Assembly: GCA_017163975.1 (NCBI GenBank)
Contig: JAFFSR010000009.1
Coordinates: forward strand, 434,001 to 498,000
DNA: 64,000 bases
Origin: Anastatus disparis
Lineage: Eukaryota; Arthropoda; Insecta; Hymenoptera; Eupelmidae
Direction of reading: 5' to 3'
The position numbers and the translations under genes are program-made. Numbering within the stretch: the first letter of the stretch is position 1; the number at the start of each line of letters is the position of its first letter. A model generated the notes under the pieces. The model was not told the DNA's origin. It did not search any database and worked only from the letters and a program-made list of their open reading frames with translations. Positions 38,408-52,900 of this stretch are shown here, one piece after another.

Positions 38408-41400
38408 AAAGGCGCGCCTCTAATCGCTTGCGTTTAAGATTTTCATCGGGATCCACTGCCATACAAGCGTGACTCATGTGATACGCGCTCTTGTTTATAG
38501 ACCTTTTTTATATATTTATTTCTCTGTTTCTTAGTTCTTTCCACTTGTTTTTTTGAAGTTATAATGATATCGAGTGTACAAATTTTTCATGAAGATTTGT
38601 TTGAAGATAATAAATTCTTTTTATATATGTAGTTTAATGTCTAGATAACTACGAGGAAATAAACTTAAATATTATTAAATTATCATTAATGAATCATGAA
38701 ATCATTAAATCTTGTTTTTTAGTCAAAAATAAGACTGGGAAAACAAGTTTGATTGACTTCGTAAAACTTCTCATTAAATATTAAAAAAATTTATCAATTT
38801 GAAATCACACAGAAAGGACTTTTTAATGAATCTAATTTATAGATGCTTCAAAAATATATAAATTAAAAACTTTTTTGAAAAAAAAATATTTTTTTTCTCA
38901 ATTTTGAGATAAATTTATTAATGTCAAGTAGACTCGAGTGGCAGTAAACATAAGAGAAGCACTCTTAATAATTCCAATGAAAATCAATGCAGATTTCAAT
39001 TTCTTAAGCCGTGCTTGAAGCACGATAAAATAGAGCGTAGTATGAAAAAACTTGAAAGATTCTTTGGCGAATTTCCAATTTTTCAGCTTTGAGAGAAACG
39101 CAGAGCAATTGAAAGGCACACGTAATTGCTTCTGGAAAAAAATAAGAAGAATTTTTTCAAGACTATGAAGATTTTTCAATCTCACGCATTTCTTACCAAA
39201 TAACAGCGTCAGGGACAAAGATTCTTCTTTCTTCCGATCGCAGGAAAAAACAAGAAATACACCGAGATAAAAGAAAAGAAAAAAATATATGTATAGAAGA
39301 AAGTTGGATGTCTGTGCAGCCTTTTTTTCCTATAGCCATATTCATTATTTCCCGTGAAGAAAGCTCCTTTCGTCTTCGTGCACAGGGGAAATGGAAAAAT
39401 AAATAAGTCCCAATCATTTGTTGTCGTCTATTCCGTAATAGCTTGCGCATAACTTTTCCTTAACTAAAAGTTAAATTAACGTTCGCTCATTACTTTTTTT
39501 CTATTACTAAGCTGCCTTTTTTTCTATGCCTCCTTTCGCATTGTGCGATTATACGAATCGATCAAATGGTCACGTCAATTTGGTCTTATGAAGAAGAGCG
39601 TTAATTACAATAGAGAAAAGAAATCCTCGGCGTTGGTAAGAAATTAATTTAATTCGCATTTGCAAAGAAGACAATGAAAACGCGCGCTCGGACGTTAATT
39701 TAAAAGCACCTGTCTAGAACAAACGAAAACTTTTGCATAACCATACCAGTTTATAGAGTTTAGAGTGGGAGAGAAAAAAAATTAAAAAAAAAACAAAGAG
39801 AAACTCCTCTTACCTATTGAATTTCAAAGTATGCTCATTTCTTCTCTTCGTTCTCGTTATATTCATTGTACGGGGGACTAATTATATAATCTAACGTATA
39901 AAAGAACGGTATTCAAATATATACGCGCGTAGAAAAGAGAGCTTCATCAAAGAAGTTAAGCAGAAAAGAGAGACTGCTAAATTTGTCGTTTAAACATTTT
40001 AGCTTCAGACATCGTGTCTGTTATCATTTAAATTGAAGTTACACAATGTTTCTAATAAAAAAAGTTTATTGCAATATTTATTCGATGGAATCTGCAATAA
40101 ATTTTTTAATAAAAGTTTATTTCGTCCGATATTACTTATGAAATCAGCATTTTACAAAACAATCCAATATGAGAATTCAAAATTAGGATGTATAACAATA
40201 TAGCCACTTTATATCGAGAAATACAATTCCAATACTATTCTCCAACGAGAGGAAAACTCAAGTGCCCGGAAAACTATATAGAGATATAAAGGAGATGCTA
40301 CGGTATTATCATAACAGTCACGTCCCAACTAGCCACGCTCCCTTCATTTACCTTCGGAATAATAGATAGATTTTTTTTTTTAGGTTTCTATTCGGAGTAT
40401 ATCTCTTTTGCCATTAAGTGTTAATTTAAAGATGAATAGCAATGACTTTTAGAAATTGATAATGCTAATAGGTGTGATAATCATTGTATTCGTAGGTTAG
40501 GAAAGATTAAATATAGATTAATACTTTACACTGGTATTTAATAATTTTAACAATACTTATAAATCGTGCTGGCGAAAATTATTTATATTTCGCTTACCAA
40601 ATCTCATATGAAAGGAAAGTAATGGATGATTTGATGTTAGAATATCTCACCTGAAACAAACAAAAGAAACAATAATTAATATACATAATAAATATAAAAG
40701 TATATTTAGATTTTTGTAAAAATATTGAAGAAAAAATTATACAAGTTTAAAAAAATATCGATATTCGAACTGTTGGAATGATTTTTATCAAGACGTATAG
40801 TGTCATGTTCAGCGACGCAGCACACTGGTCCTTGAAAATATTTTTATACTCGCAAGAGTATATTAGGTATCCCGCATGTCTTTTCGCGGCTTGCGGTCTT
40901 GTGGCTTCTTTCGTATATGTATATGTATTAATAAAAAATATGACAAAAACTACCGTGTGCTCTTGTTCTTCAAAGAAAGCCAAAGAAAGACAGTCTAAAG
41001 ATGAAGAAGAAACGAGGCACAAAGTAAGAAGGGAAAAATGAAAGAGCAAGAAAAGGGTTGAAAAAAAAAGATAAAAAAAGAAAGAAGGAATCCGAGAACG
41101 AGTCTGAATAAAAATAGCGAGCGAAATAAACGCGTTAAATGCGCTCGTAAAAAAGACACACTGCTATCGTTACAGAGAAAGCTCGACAAGGCCATCATAC
41201 TATAAAAAAAAAAGAATGAAATGAAAAAAAAAAGAAAGTAAGTAAGAATTGAAATGCTCCCTCGGTATTATACTGATTGGCTAGTTCAAAAAAGGGAAAA
41301 GAACGTGCGCACACAGACGTACACAAACACACCTGATCAAGAAATAATATTCAACTTTCAAAGAAGTTATTGGCCTTTTAAGAGTTGAATAATCTACGTA

Positions 41401-43103
41401 GGCGAAGGTGATTATGCTATACCGACGGCTCTCTTATTATGCAATCGGCGCAAACGAGCTTTGGAAATAAATGCCGCTCGCGCGCGCTCGCCAAAAGAAC
41501 TGGAGATCGTCCAAGATTCTTTTTTTTTTTATAAGAATTTACATTACATATTTCACATGAAATTGTATGTGTATATATATATGGACATGTAATTACAGTA
41601 CTTTCGTGCACAAAGTGCAGACATACAAAGAGATCCGAGTTTGTAAAATTGTATAAGAGTGTATTTACGGTTTAAACATAATATGCACTGTTAATGATGC
41701 AAACATTACAGTTACAAACGTGGATAATATTATGCTTTCTGGTACACTGAACATTGTAATCGTTCTTATAAGATTGTTTTTTAAATTTATAAAGATTTAT
41801 CTAACTTTTATTTTTTCATGTACCAAAACACTTAGCCAGATAATTAGGTTAAGAATGAATAATGTCAGACCGCAAAATTTCTCTGGGCTAGTGTGAAAAA
41901 TGTTTAATATAAAAAAAATTTTCATTCTCCAAACGCATTGAAGCATTCGACAATTTACGAGCCGAGCGATTATAGCAAGCACAAATTTATGAAATTTTTG
42001 CAGTAGCAAAAGAGAGCGTCAGACTGAAATGCGAAACTCACTCGGACGCATATAAGAGAATTTAATCAGAGACATTGGCGCGTAGACGCGTAGTTGTTGT
42101 ATACCTACACACTAAGGAAAAGCCGATGACCGACCGATATATATATATAGTGTATAAACACCCTCTTTCTATATATACATATATATGAATATATGTATAT
42201 ATATATGTGTGTATGTATATATTGCAAGACGCGCGTTATTGGTATTCCAGTCATAGCTAGACTGGTGATAGCTATTGTTCGCGTGCGCCAGCGCGTATAT
42301 GCACGTAGGCGACAGCCAGCAGTCAAGCATTCAAAGGTTTGCGTTAAATGTACCCGTGTATTATGGCTTTTCTTTACTGCCCAAGCACCTTTCATTAAAT
42401 TCGAAAAATATTTAATGACAAAAAGCAAATGTGCAGTTTTTCTCATTTTTGCATCTCTTTTGATTTTTTATACTTTTATATTATGGATACGTCATGAAAT
42501 GCTTGCACTTTTTATTGGAATCGGCATAAAAAAACGTTGCCTTAATAAAAAATTAAAGTTACGAAATTGTTGAAGTGAAGGTTGCTGGCACGAATTATGG
42601 TCCTTTTTGGAAATGTTAATGAAAGATGGCTAACGAATGTAATTAAGAAGAATAAAAAGAAGGAATATTAAAAGTTAGGAAACTTAATTGTTTACGTATT
42701 TGCGGACGCCACATTAGAAATTAAACAGAGACTAGACATATTTACTAAAATATTATAAAACTAAAAATTCTACTGATCATAAAAATCTGGCTTTTTATTT
42801 GCAAAAAAAAAATCTTTTTTACAAATTAGAAAAGTCCAGTGTCGATAAAAAATGAAAAACTGTTCAGGTTGATAATACCTATAAAAAGCTATAGGGTAAG
42901 GTTATAACTTTTGGTTTAGGGAGAGCCAAAGGGACATTATCTCTTTGCTACGGGCTACGAGGTAATTGGCCGGGCTCGCATTAAGTTATGACGTGCTTAG
43001 TTATTCGTCGTAAAGATGTGCGTCTGTGTATCCGTCTTTTAACGATTGTCTGCCTGCTGTATGTGCTTGTCTCCAAGTGCGAAGAAAACTCGTATGATCA
43101 AAA

Positions 43104-43122
43104 GAGAGAGAGAGAGAGAGCT
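43104..43122. repeat. (GA)n microsatellite
   Basis: An AGAGAG run of about 19 bp, one of many GAGA tracts in the presumed headcase intron. Confidence 0.85.
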
Positions 43123-46100
43123 TGAAATAACAAAACTGTTGGCTTGGCTTTTGAAAAAAATAAAGATATTATTGCATGCAGGTTGGTATACAATGGAGGC
43201 ATTTTTATAGGCATTCTTATTTCTAATAAAATTCACTCGAATGTGGGTAGAAAAGTTGGGTAAAAAAGAGTTTAATAGCTTTAATAAATTTTTTTAACGT
43301 TGCAATTTGATATTTGTAATAAACTAATTAGCGAAGTTAAATTATGTAAGCAGATACAAATTGAATGGGTTGCTAAAATTGATCCAGCTCCATAAATCAA
43401 GCGGTTAAAACTTAAAGTGTATAGTTAGCGAATTAGAAACAATTTCGTTTAATTTGAAAATGGCCAATTTTGCAAAAGAAAGCGGATACACCAATTAATA
43501 AACTACAAATTAGCGTTAGAGATAAAATATATAGATATAATTTAAACGTTATTAAAATAATATAAAAATATAATATCAATCCAGTTTTATATCTTAAAAG
43601 CTTTATTAATTTGGCAAAGTTCGCACGATCAACATTAAAAAGTCACGAGGGTTAGTGCGTGTATAACGAGAAAAGGGAGAAAGAGAGCTCTGAAGTCTTC
43701 TTAAACGCATGAGCTTCATAGATTTGTTCAGTGACAAGCATGTAGAGCCTAAGCGTAGCTGTAAATTACAGCAAGTTTTAGCGCAGATAACATATATAGG
43801 TATACGTATAGTAGAAAGCTCGCGTGACGGGGCTAACTTTATACTTGCGGATAATAAATATCAAGAGTGAAACACGCGTGATGTGGCGCGCCTTTGCACG
43901 CATTTCTGTTTTATTTCTTCTATTTACCTTTTTCTTTTTTTTTTTTCTTTTTTATTTCTTTTTACTCCTTTTTCTTTCATTGAATGTGACGAGTTGTGGC
44001 CACGTGGAAAGGTCGAGGTACCTTTGCATTTTCATTTAGATAATGAGTTAAGTTTAATTTGTAGACGCACATGCAAGCTGCACGCTAAATTCTTTACTGT
44101 CTTGGATTATTTATTGCTCGACGAGGTGAAATTCTTGGGTTATCGGTTAAAAGTACTTTAATCGATTTATGTTTAATGGGAATAGTAAACTACTTTTTAA
44201 TTCCTGCTTTCTTGCTTTCAATAAATAAATACTTTTTATGTAGCCGTTCAACATAGTTTTTGATTAATTGAAATAAAATTAATTGCTATCATTTTAATAA
44301 ACTGGAGTAATAATTAAAATTCAAATTTTATAAAAAGAATAATTTATAACCAGTTAAAATGTTAAATTATTGTTATGAATAAAACAATGTTACAATTTAG
44401 AATATACAAGTGAAACAACTTATATAGTTTAAGACTATAAGTAGTCTCATAACATTTACTCCTTAATAAGTAGTTCCTTGCTGTTAATTTAACTGTTATA
44501 AAATCTTTTTGCCGCTTTTGTAGTCGTGCTTTGTGCATGCAAACTTACATATTGTTTGTTAGCAAATTGTAGTCTCTCTTTCTGTACTGTGGCACAATCA
44601 CAGCTTGGAGCATATAACGCTTATATAAAAGTTCCCTCCATCATTTGGCAATTATATCGTCCGTCTTCGGTACTGGCTGTCGCCTGTATATATATGTACA
44701 CATGAAAACTGGACTCAACGAGGCGATATATATGTAAGGGGCTCGGTCGTTGGCTTGTGAAATTGCCGCTAATTGTAAGTATCCGTAAGCGTTTGCGTAG
44801 GCGTTTATACCTATATACACTGTATACAAGTCAATCTTTGCCAACAGATCAACTTCATCCATTTTTCTTTTATTTTTCGATTTTTTGGCCAGTTTACCTT
44901 TAGGTAGAGAGTTTAATGGCTCGCATTTGCAATCCATTATAGGTGACACACGCGCGATTAAACGTAATAACGCTTATTGAGATTTGATATTGATCTACTT
45001 AGTGTGCACGAGCCAATTTTATCAAAGATGGATATTATGAGTAAACGATATAACCTACTTATAGTATTTATAAACACCATTTTTAACAAGTATTTAAGTC
45101 CGTACGCTTATGTTATAAAAATAAAGAAAGAAAAAAACGATTTAATCGAACAGCCAAGACGATGACATTAATAAGTATATAAATCACGTTAAACTTTAGT
45201 GTATATATGCTTATTTATAGACGTTTTAGATGTATATTTCAGAGCTTGGATTTGCAAATAAATAATTTATCTGTTGATTTAACGCATTTTTTTTCAGCCT
45301 CAAAAAGAACGATGTGTGGATAAAAAAGAAAGGATAGAAGGAAAAAAAAAGCGAAATAAGACACAGAAAATATTGTTCACGCTTGGCTCTTGCGGATTTA
45401 TTGCCCTCGTGTACGAGGCAAACAAGCGATATTGTACTCTGGTAGAAATGTTAATATTATATTAGATGGAGGATATTTCAAGGCGAATATCTTTCTTTCG
45501 AGTAGACGAAAGACTTGGAATGTGTATAGTAAAGTCCATTTAAAGTGTATTTCAGTTAATGTAAAATTAATGAAACAGAATTGCAATTTTTAGTTAATTG
45601 GTTTTTTTTACTAAAATTGAAGAATTTAAAATAAAAAGTTCATTTTGATTGAAGGGCGTTGGGATCGGAAAATATGAACGTCAAGCTGAACAATATTGTG
45701 ATGCTGCGCAGCATATTTAAAAATACATCGTCCCAGTCAAAAATGTACAAGACAGTCTTACCAAAACCATCTTACTTTATCATCTGACGTTTTTTTTTTC
45801 CTCTTCCACGACAACGCTTACTCAAGTCTCATGGAAAATTCACGCGTCAAGAGATTAAGAAAATGAAATTCGACTGTATAACCTTCTGCTGGCTCTGCGT
45901 GGCTACCGCAAAGAGTGAAATATAGCTATATATAAAACTGCCGCGAAATCTGAAAAGCTTTTCCTGTCTAGGAAGCTAAAGCTTCTTTCTTAGAGAGCGA
46001 GAGAAAGAGAACTCTGTTGCCACTCCCTTGTCCTGTCTGTCGACCCACACGAGTGTGAGAGCAAGAGAGAGAGAGAAAAAGAAGCGAATGATATTCCGCG

Positions 46101-46891
46101 ATCGCACCGCAAAGAGCTGTCACACGATATTGTTACGTGTACAGGACTATGTATCACGCCAGAAAGGTAAGTGCATCGAGAAGGGAGTTAAAGGGAGAAG
46201 CTAGTCTGACAGATCGCGTCTAAACGGACTAGGTGTGGCGGTGTGACTGTGTGGCTGTCTTTAAAAGATTTTAATATGTTTTGATTTTAAACTGCGAGTC
46301 GAAAATATTTATGTTATTGAGATAGTATTGTTATAGTTACTTCAAGATTCAAAGTTTTTATTTCAAGAATATTATTAAATTTATTATAAATATACTTTAG
46401 TTTATTATTTACTTTTCTCTGATTATTTTAAAGAAAAAGTAAAAGATTTTATTCTATTATTTGAAATTATCATTTTTATTGAAATTTTTTACTCTTTACA
46501 GAATGTAAAGAGTATAGAATAAATAATAAACTGGAATAAACAAACGTTCCTTAAGTATTTATTCCTAAAAATTTAACAGAATATTGAATTCATCATTAAT
46601 CTTCTAGCTAGAAAGACTAAATTTTAAAGTGAGCTTTTGGCAAACAATATACAATATGCATATACACACATTACGTGCAACACGCCCAATAGAATATACT
46701 TAATGAACGAGCGTGATCTATGAAACATGCCACATCGAGAGAGAAAGATAGAGAGAGAAATAAAGTTCGCATATATAGTGAGAAGAGATAGATATATAGC
46801 TTGCAAACGGGTGTGTGCGCACCTAGCCTAAGGTTACAGACCTCAACCTGAGGGTCAAGCTCCTCTCTTCTCTGTGGGCTTGCGCGTTAGG

Positions 46892-46918
46892 CGTCGTCGC
46901 CGTCGTCGTCGTCGTCGT
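46892..46918. repeat. (CGT)n triplet repeat in GC-rich island
   Basis: GTC/CGT triplets with one CGC interruption. They sit inside the least AT-rich stretch of the presumed intron (about 46,800-47,060), which also has ACGCACGCAC-type and GATCGATCGATC simple sequence. The stretch may be an alternative promoter or 5' exon, but no core promoter motif is clear. Confidence 0.75.
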
Positions 46919-49900
46919 AGTCTGCCGAGTATACTTTACTCTTCTTTCTCTTTCTCGCGGGATAAATGTCGCTGCTCTCGATTCCGATGCACGCACGCAC
47001 ACATACACACATATACTTTGCGTGTTGTTACTTCTTGATCGATCGATCCTCCTAGTCTGATTCTTTTTTGCTTCTTTTTTTCTCATTCTTGTTTTTTTTT
47101 TTTTTTTTCGATGAGAGTTTGAATGGAATTTTTCTTGTGTTTTTGTTTTGTCTGGATAAGGGAGGGTTTTTAGAATGAAAGTTGAAGTTGAGCAGAGAAT
47201 ATATGCATATAGAGAAAATTCTTTTGCAAGAATGTATTAATCAGACGCTATGCGGGGATAAAATAATGTAATAAGTGTAGGAAGTAAATGATTTTTAGAA
47301 AAATTCAGATTTTTTTTCTTAAAGTTAATGTTTAATTAATTTCTCTAAAAGAATGTGAAACCTTATTGTAAGCGTATAAGGAAATTATAATTTTACTGAT
47401 TTTCTCTTTTAATTTATTAAAGTTTTAAAATAATAATTTATGCTTTATTATTTAATGAATACACTAATGGATTATCAGCTTAAGATTTTTCAATAAAAAA
47501 ATCATAAAAAAAAATTTATTTGCATTTTAACATTAAACATACATAATAGATAAGTAAGGCTATGAAAATTGTGGAATAGAAAAACTATACTTCATCGCTA
47601 ATTAGATTAAGACGGAAAAGCAAACAGAAAATTAAAGAAAAGGTGAAACGAGATATATGACGTGTAACCATAATGGAAGAGAAACCTGACAGACTATCTT
47701 CGGGATAAGTATCCAGTGGACTCTGTATATAAACCTCTGCGGTCAAAGGTTGATCGAGCGCGAATTACACTATCACTTTTAGATATCTTGTTTCTATTTT
47801 TATTCTATATTGAAAATTCAATAGAAATTTAATAATTTTAGACTAAAATAATTAGTCTATTATCCTTATATAAAGTATTGACAATTTAACTATTATTTTA
47901 CAAAAAAACGTGTTTTCAAAAGAATTAATATAATACTTTTTTTTACAATTTTACGTAACATATTGCTCGAAGAAAACTTTTTGCGTCATAATGACTGCTT
48001 GTTGAAGCTTCAAAGTGAAAGGTCTTTTTTCGCACTTGAAATATCGACAATCATTTGAGAGCTTGAAAGAAAAAATCTCAAGAATATTCCTTTGAAGGTG
48101 AGTTTGAAAAAGGCACAGTACTTTTTCCAAAGCTTAATAGATCGATGATTACTTGCATATAAGTTTACAAGCTTTTTACCTTGGCGTATTTGAGATCAGC
48201 TTTAAATTATTCTCTTTAATAATTCAAAATATTTATTAATTAGTATATGCAAAAGAGCTTTGTCAATATTTAAATGCATTAATGAATTATAAGAATATTT
48301 AAAAACATTTTGGAACGAGAATATCGACTATAATTAATGCCTCAATCTCATTTACTTTAATTATGTAAAATTTAAAAAATAATCCATAAAAAAATTCTCT
48401 TATGAATCTTAATTCAAGAATCACTTAACACTGTCGGGATGACTTTAACTTTTTACAAGTAATTATTTGGATAGGTCAATCGAGAGTCAAAATATGTGTG
48501 TGCGGCTGTCGAAAATCGGGCATTTCAACGATCACGTAGACCCATAAAGAGAATGAACTAGAAGTTCCGTGAAGGGAGAAGAAAAGAAAGAAGGTGCCAT
48601 TCTGTGTAACCCCGAGCGCGCTGTAATTAGCGACATTTGCATATCGCACGTTCGCTTTCGTACACTGTACACTGAGGAGCGTCACCAAGAAGCGTATATA
48701 TACGTATATATAAAGATAGAGAGACTCGATTTACATGCGAATGGTCTCAACTAAACTGGCGTATATATACGGGGACGATGCGCCAAGAGAGAAAAAGAGA
48801 GAGAGAGAAAAAAAGACGCGGTGAAACAAAAGACGAATAAAGAAGCGTAAGTACTTAAGATTCGAAACTCGATTGTTATGCGCTGATAACGAACACGCGG
48901 CTTCTCATCCTTAGACATAGAAAAGTCATGTATATATTCTTTTCTTTTTACCTTTCAATATTTCACAAAGACTGCGGAAGGTGCTTTCATTTGCAGAAAT
49001 TATTTTCAAAGAATTCACGATTCAAGTGCTGAGAGTAAATTTAAAGAGCCTGTATTGTATGGGAAAATATTATGTATGACTTTAATATTCCGAGAAAATT
49101 TTGTTTCAATGAAATACTGAAAAAAAGGTGTACCTAATCTTTTCGTAATAACGTTTAATGCTTATCGTTCTTGGAGAATCGCTTAACTCTAACAGTAAAA
49201 ACAAGAAGAAAAAAGGCAACATTGTCCTAAAGGTACAAGACTTTAAACTCTTTTAAGTTTTCGCGTAAATCTAAACTTTGTAAAAGAGCGAATTTTCCCG
49301 AGACAAGTTTTAGCATCTTTCTTTTTAAAAGAAAAAAAAAAGGGCTATTCCAGAATTAATTCTATCCGCAACAACACTAGCATAGCTTAAAAGTATACAT
49401 CCCTTATTTCACGAAGAAATAGTAAGCAAAGAAGGCTCCCAAAGAGGGGCTAAAGAAGTACTCGAATTCCATAGTTCTTTATCGTAGAAGCAAAAAGGGA
49501 TCGTCCCTTTAAGCCTTTTAACACGTACTTGTTTGCTTCTTTTCTTATATACTATGCTCTTTCATCTTTACTTTTACTTCATCCCCCCTTATTTGCATAA
49601 TTCCCTAGGCTCGCATAATTTAAAGCTCAAATTTTGTTTTCTTTTTTTGCTTTTTTTGCTCGCCGAATTTTTTCTAATTTCTATCCTGTCACCTTTTATA
49701 CCGCACTGACTTATTATCTTACTCCCTTATGCATTTTTTAATTAAAGACAATAAAGATAACAGTCTTTCTCCGCTCGATCTACGCAATACAAAAGTTTTT
49801 CTTTGTTTCTCACAAAGAGAGAGAGGATTACTCGTACCATTCGTTGTCTAAAGTCTCTACTTTGTCGTTTCTTAATGCAGTATACTGCTGGAAGAAGAAG

Positions 49901-52900
49901 ATGAAGAAAAAGAAGAAGAAAGGGTCGTCACGACAATGCCTCGTTAGTTACGCGCGAGTAATATTTTCGCACTGTGCGAATTTAAACTAAATCGCTATAC
50001 CCACCCCACAGTGCACAAAAAATTGGGCAAAAAAAAGGGGTTCGGAAGCTCGAGGAGAGCTTGGCCCGGAAACCAGATAAGATAAATAACTTGGGCCACC
50101 GCTAAATTCTCGTAATTCTTTTCTATCGGCAACTCAAATCTCAGGAATGATTAAACGATTTTCGGCTGTCCAAAGGAAACGCGCAAAAGGCGTACTTAAT
50201 ACACTTTTGCACGCAATGCTCAAAAGAAAAGGGATTGTACAGTCCTTTTTTTTTAAATTATGAAATCGGATATAATTCAGAGTTTCGGTAATTAAACCTG
50301 GTGTCTTGTAGGAAATAAAAAAAAAAAGTGTTTGCAATTTAGAAAACTGACAGTTTTATTTAAGTTCAGATTTATAAGCGGAAAGTTCAAAGTGCTTTTA
50401 GCGAGTCTACGTGTACTTATAGGCAAAAACCTGTTGGGAAATGTATTCGGGGAAAACGAGGTCGCAGATGTAAAAAAAAAAAGGAAAACGTTAAATCTAA
50501 GTGATAAAAATATAATAGAATTGGCGTGTATATTTAAAAATTTTTATTACTTGAATTCTATTTAAGAAAGTTTAAATGTATATTTAAGAGAAAGCATGAA
50601 TTTATAGGCTTTTATAGCAGAAACTCGCATCTTTAATTTATTGGACATTTAAAACTTTAGCCATAGAGACTTTAGTTCAAACGAAACGAAGCTTGTTTCT
50701 AATCCAGCTGTAACTCTCGTTTTCATTACATCATAAGTCAAACTTTGAGACTGATAAGAATAAGCCGCTATATAGGATTTTAGCTTCCCTCATTGAAAAA
50801 AAGAAGGCATATTATACGCAAAAGTGAAAATATGTAGAGCGAGCTATATACCGTCTGTTTTATTGCTAATAGGGTGTTGCCCGTTTAATTACCAAGTTTA
50901 ACGCAACAACGACATGAGCGCAGGTGGCTGAATAAGAAGAAGTAGGAGAAGAAGAAGAATAAGTTCGTAAAGTTCTCTTTCTTAAGGGTGTATTTGAATT
51001 TTATTACTTTTCCAATGAATTTGCATGGAAATTTCGTGGACGGAGAGAAACGCGAATTAACTCTGTTATACGGCTAATGGCCAGAACTTGACTATAGTTT
51101 TAGTTTAAATCTGAGATTGCCCTATGAGAATGACTATGGAATATATATCTTTAATGTGGATACTTAGACACTGCGAACCAGTTTAATGTTATTAATAATT
51201 TTATGACGATCAAGAACTTTATAAACAAAGTCTCGATTAGCGAGACGTAGACTGGTTAATCACTCGTAAAATCTCTATCTGCCTTGTCTCAACGTACATG
51301 CAGAAGAGAATAAGACATTAGATCAAATAAATCTTTTTGAAAAGGAGTTTTGGATTCGTTAGTAGAATTTGGAAAAGGAATATTTAATGTTAAACATAAA
51401 AATTTTTCAAAAACGTTTCTTATAAAAATGTAATAATTAATCCACTTACTGCAATTTTTTTAAGCATTTCAAGTTAAAGTTTATAATAAAAAGTTGTTTC
51501 TTATAAAATTTTAAGGCAAATAATTTGAAAAATGTTTTTCAACAAAAACATATTTTCTATTATATGAAATTATTTGATTTTTTTCGAAATTTTCTCTTTA
51601 ATTTTAAATTAATTATAACCAATTATTACTAAAAGTGGTTAGGCTACAGCAGTAATTAGATGCAGTGAACGGGTAACTATAATTTAACAAAAAATTAAAA
51701 ATTAAATCCATAAAAATTTTTTTCTTTTATCTTTACTTTTTAATTTGAAGAAAGTTTGGTTATTTGCGGTAAGTATACTTAAACTCTCGAGAATTAAAAG
51801 TAGTTTTACGAAAAGATTCAGATCGCGTTTTTACTGCACTGATAATACGAAGCAGCGCCTTCTTTTTTTATTTAACCCCGTGGTATTGAATACATTAAAG
51901 AAAAAGTATGAAACTTTAAATTCAAAACCGATGCTGCGCCGCGCGTTAACTGTTCCATGCAAAGCAAGTCCTTTGATGCATAAAGTAGCAAACTTTTTAT
52001 CTTTCCTATATTGGCTTGTTGATAATCATGATCTAAGAAAAACTTTAAAAAACCAGCACTTTTTTATTTAAACCAAGTTTTATAAGTTTTTTACTTATTT
52101 TGATTTATGCAACGTAAGCTGCACATGCTTCAACCAAAAAAAGAGAAATTTCAATCTAGCTCAAACATCTATACCATCAAATATGAATGTAATAATAATT
52201 TCAATTATCTCAGTGTATAACGTCTATCGTTATATTGAAAAAAAAAACCAGAAACTTCATAGTATGAAACGAAAAAAAAAAGGTAAAGCGTCAAAAAAGG
52301 TGATTGGCGCAGCAGCAGTAGCAGTCGATAATATTCAATTTCCTTTAGTAAAGTGCAGACGAATACTACTAGCCGTGAAAATATATAATGGAAACCGATG
52401 GTTCGAGCGCTTGCAAGAGTTCGACAACGAACGGAAGGTATGTTCTATGTCGCGTAACGTACCGGCGTCGCGCACCGAGCGTTGAAAACGTGACAGTATC
52501 TCGATGCAAAAGCTAGTGGTAGTAGAATGCGTACTATATATCGAGAACGTTATTTCAAGTTTTTGTTAGAGCTCCTATAAAGGGAGAACGAGAGAACAAG
52601 CTCTCTCGACGGATGCTCTCTGGGGATGAGGAAATCAGCTCTTTCTCTGTCGAGTTTCGAGTTTTAAATCGATGAACAAGAGCGGTAATGCACTGGAGAA
52701 GTGATGGACAACCAAGGCTTTTTATTTGACATTGGAAAATAATTTTATACTAGATTAGACGTTTGCTTGACATTGGATATGTTTAAATATTTTTTTTTAT
52801 TTGTTACTATATTTTTGGAAAAATTTTTATATTGAAATTAAATTTTTAATGCGTGAATCAGGGGTTTGTTATTTAATTAAAATTATAATTAAACTCTCAA

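Noticed and set aside
40778..41041. 87-codon + frame with a hydrophobic segment and a basic tail
   Set aside because: It overlaps an equally long minus-strand frame, ends in an A/G-rich purine stretch, and has no homology signal.
44641..44940. Minus-strand frame beginning MDCKCEPLNSLPKGK with basic residues and a possible GTAAAC donor, considered as an alternative headcase first exon
   Set aside because: The donor would leave phase 1, which does not join the phase-0 acceptor at 31,547; the frame becomes Tyr/Ile low-complexity downstream and matches nothing in HECA.
52183..52485. 100-codon + frame with a lysine-rich start
   Set aside because: The basic part comes from poly-A runs; no domain, no splice support.
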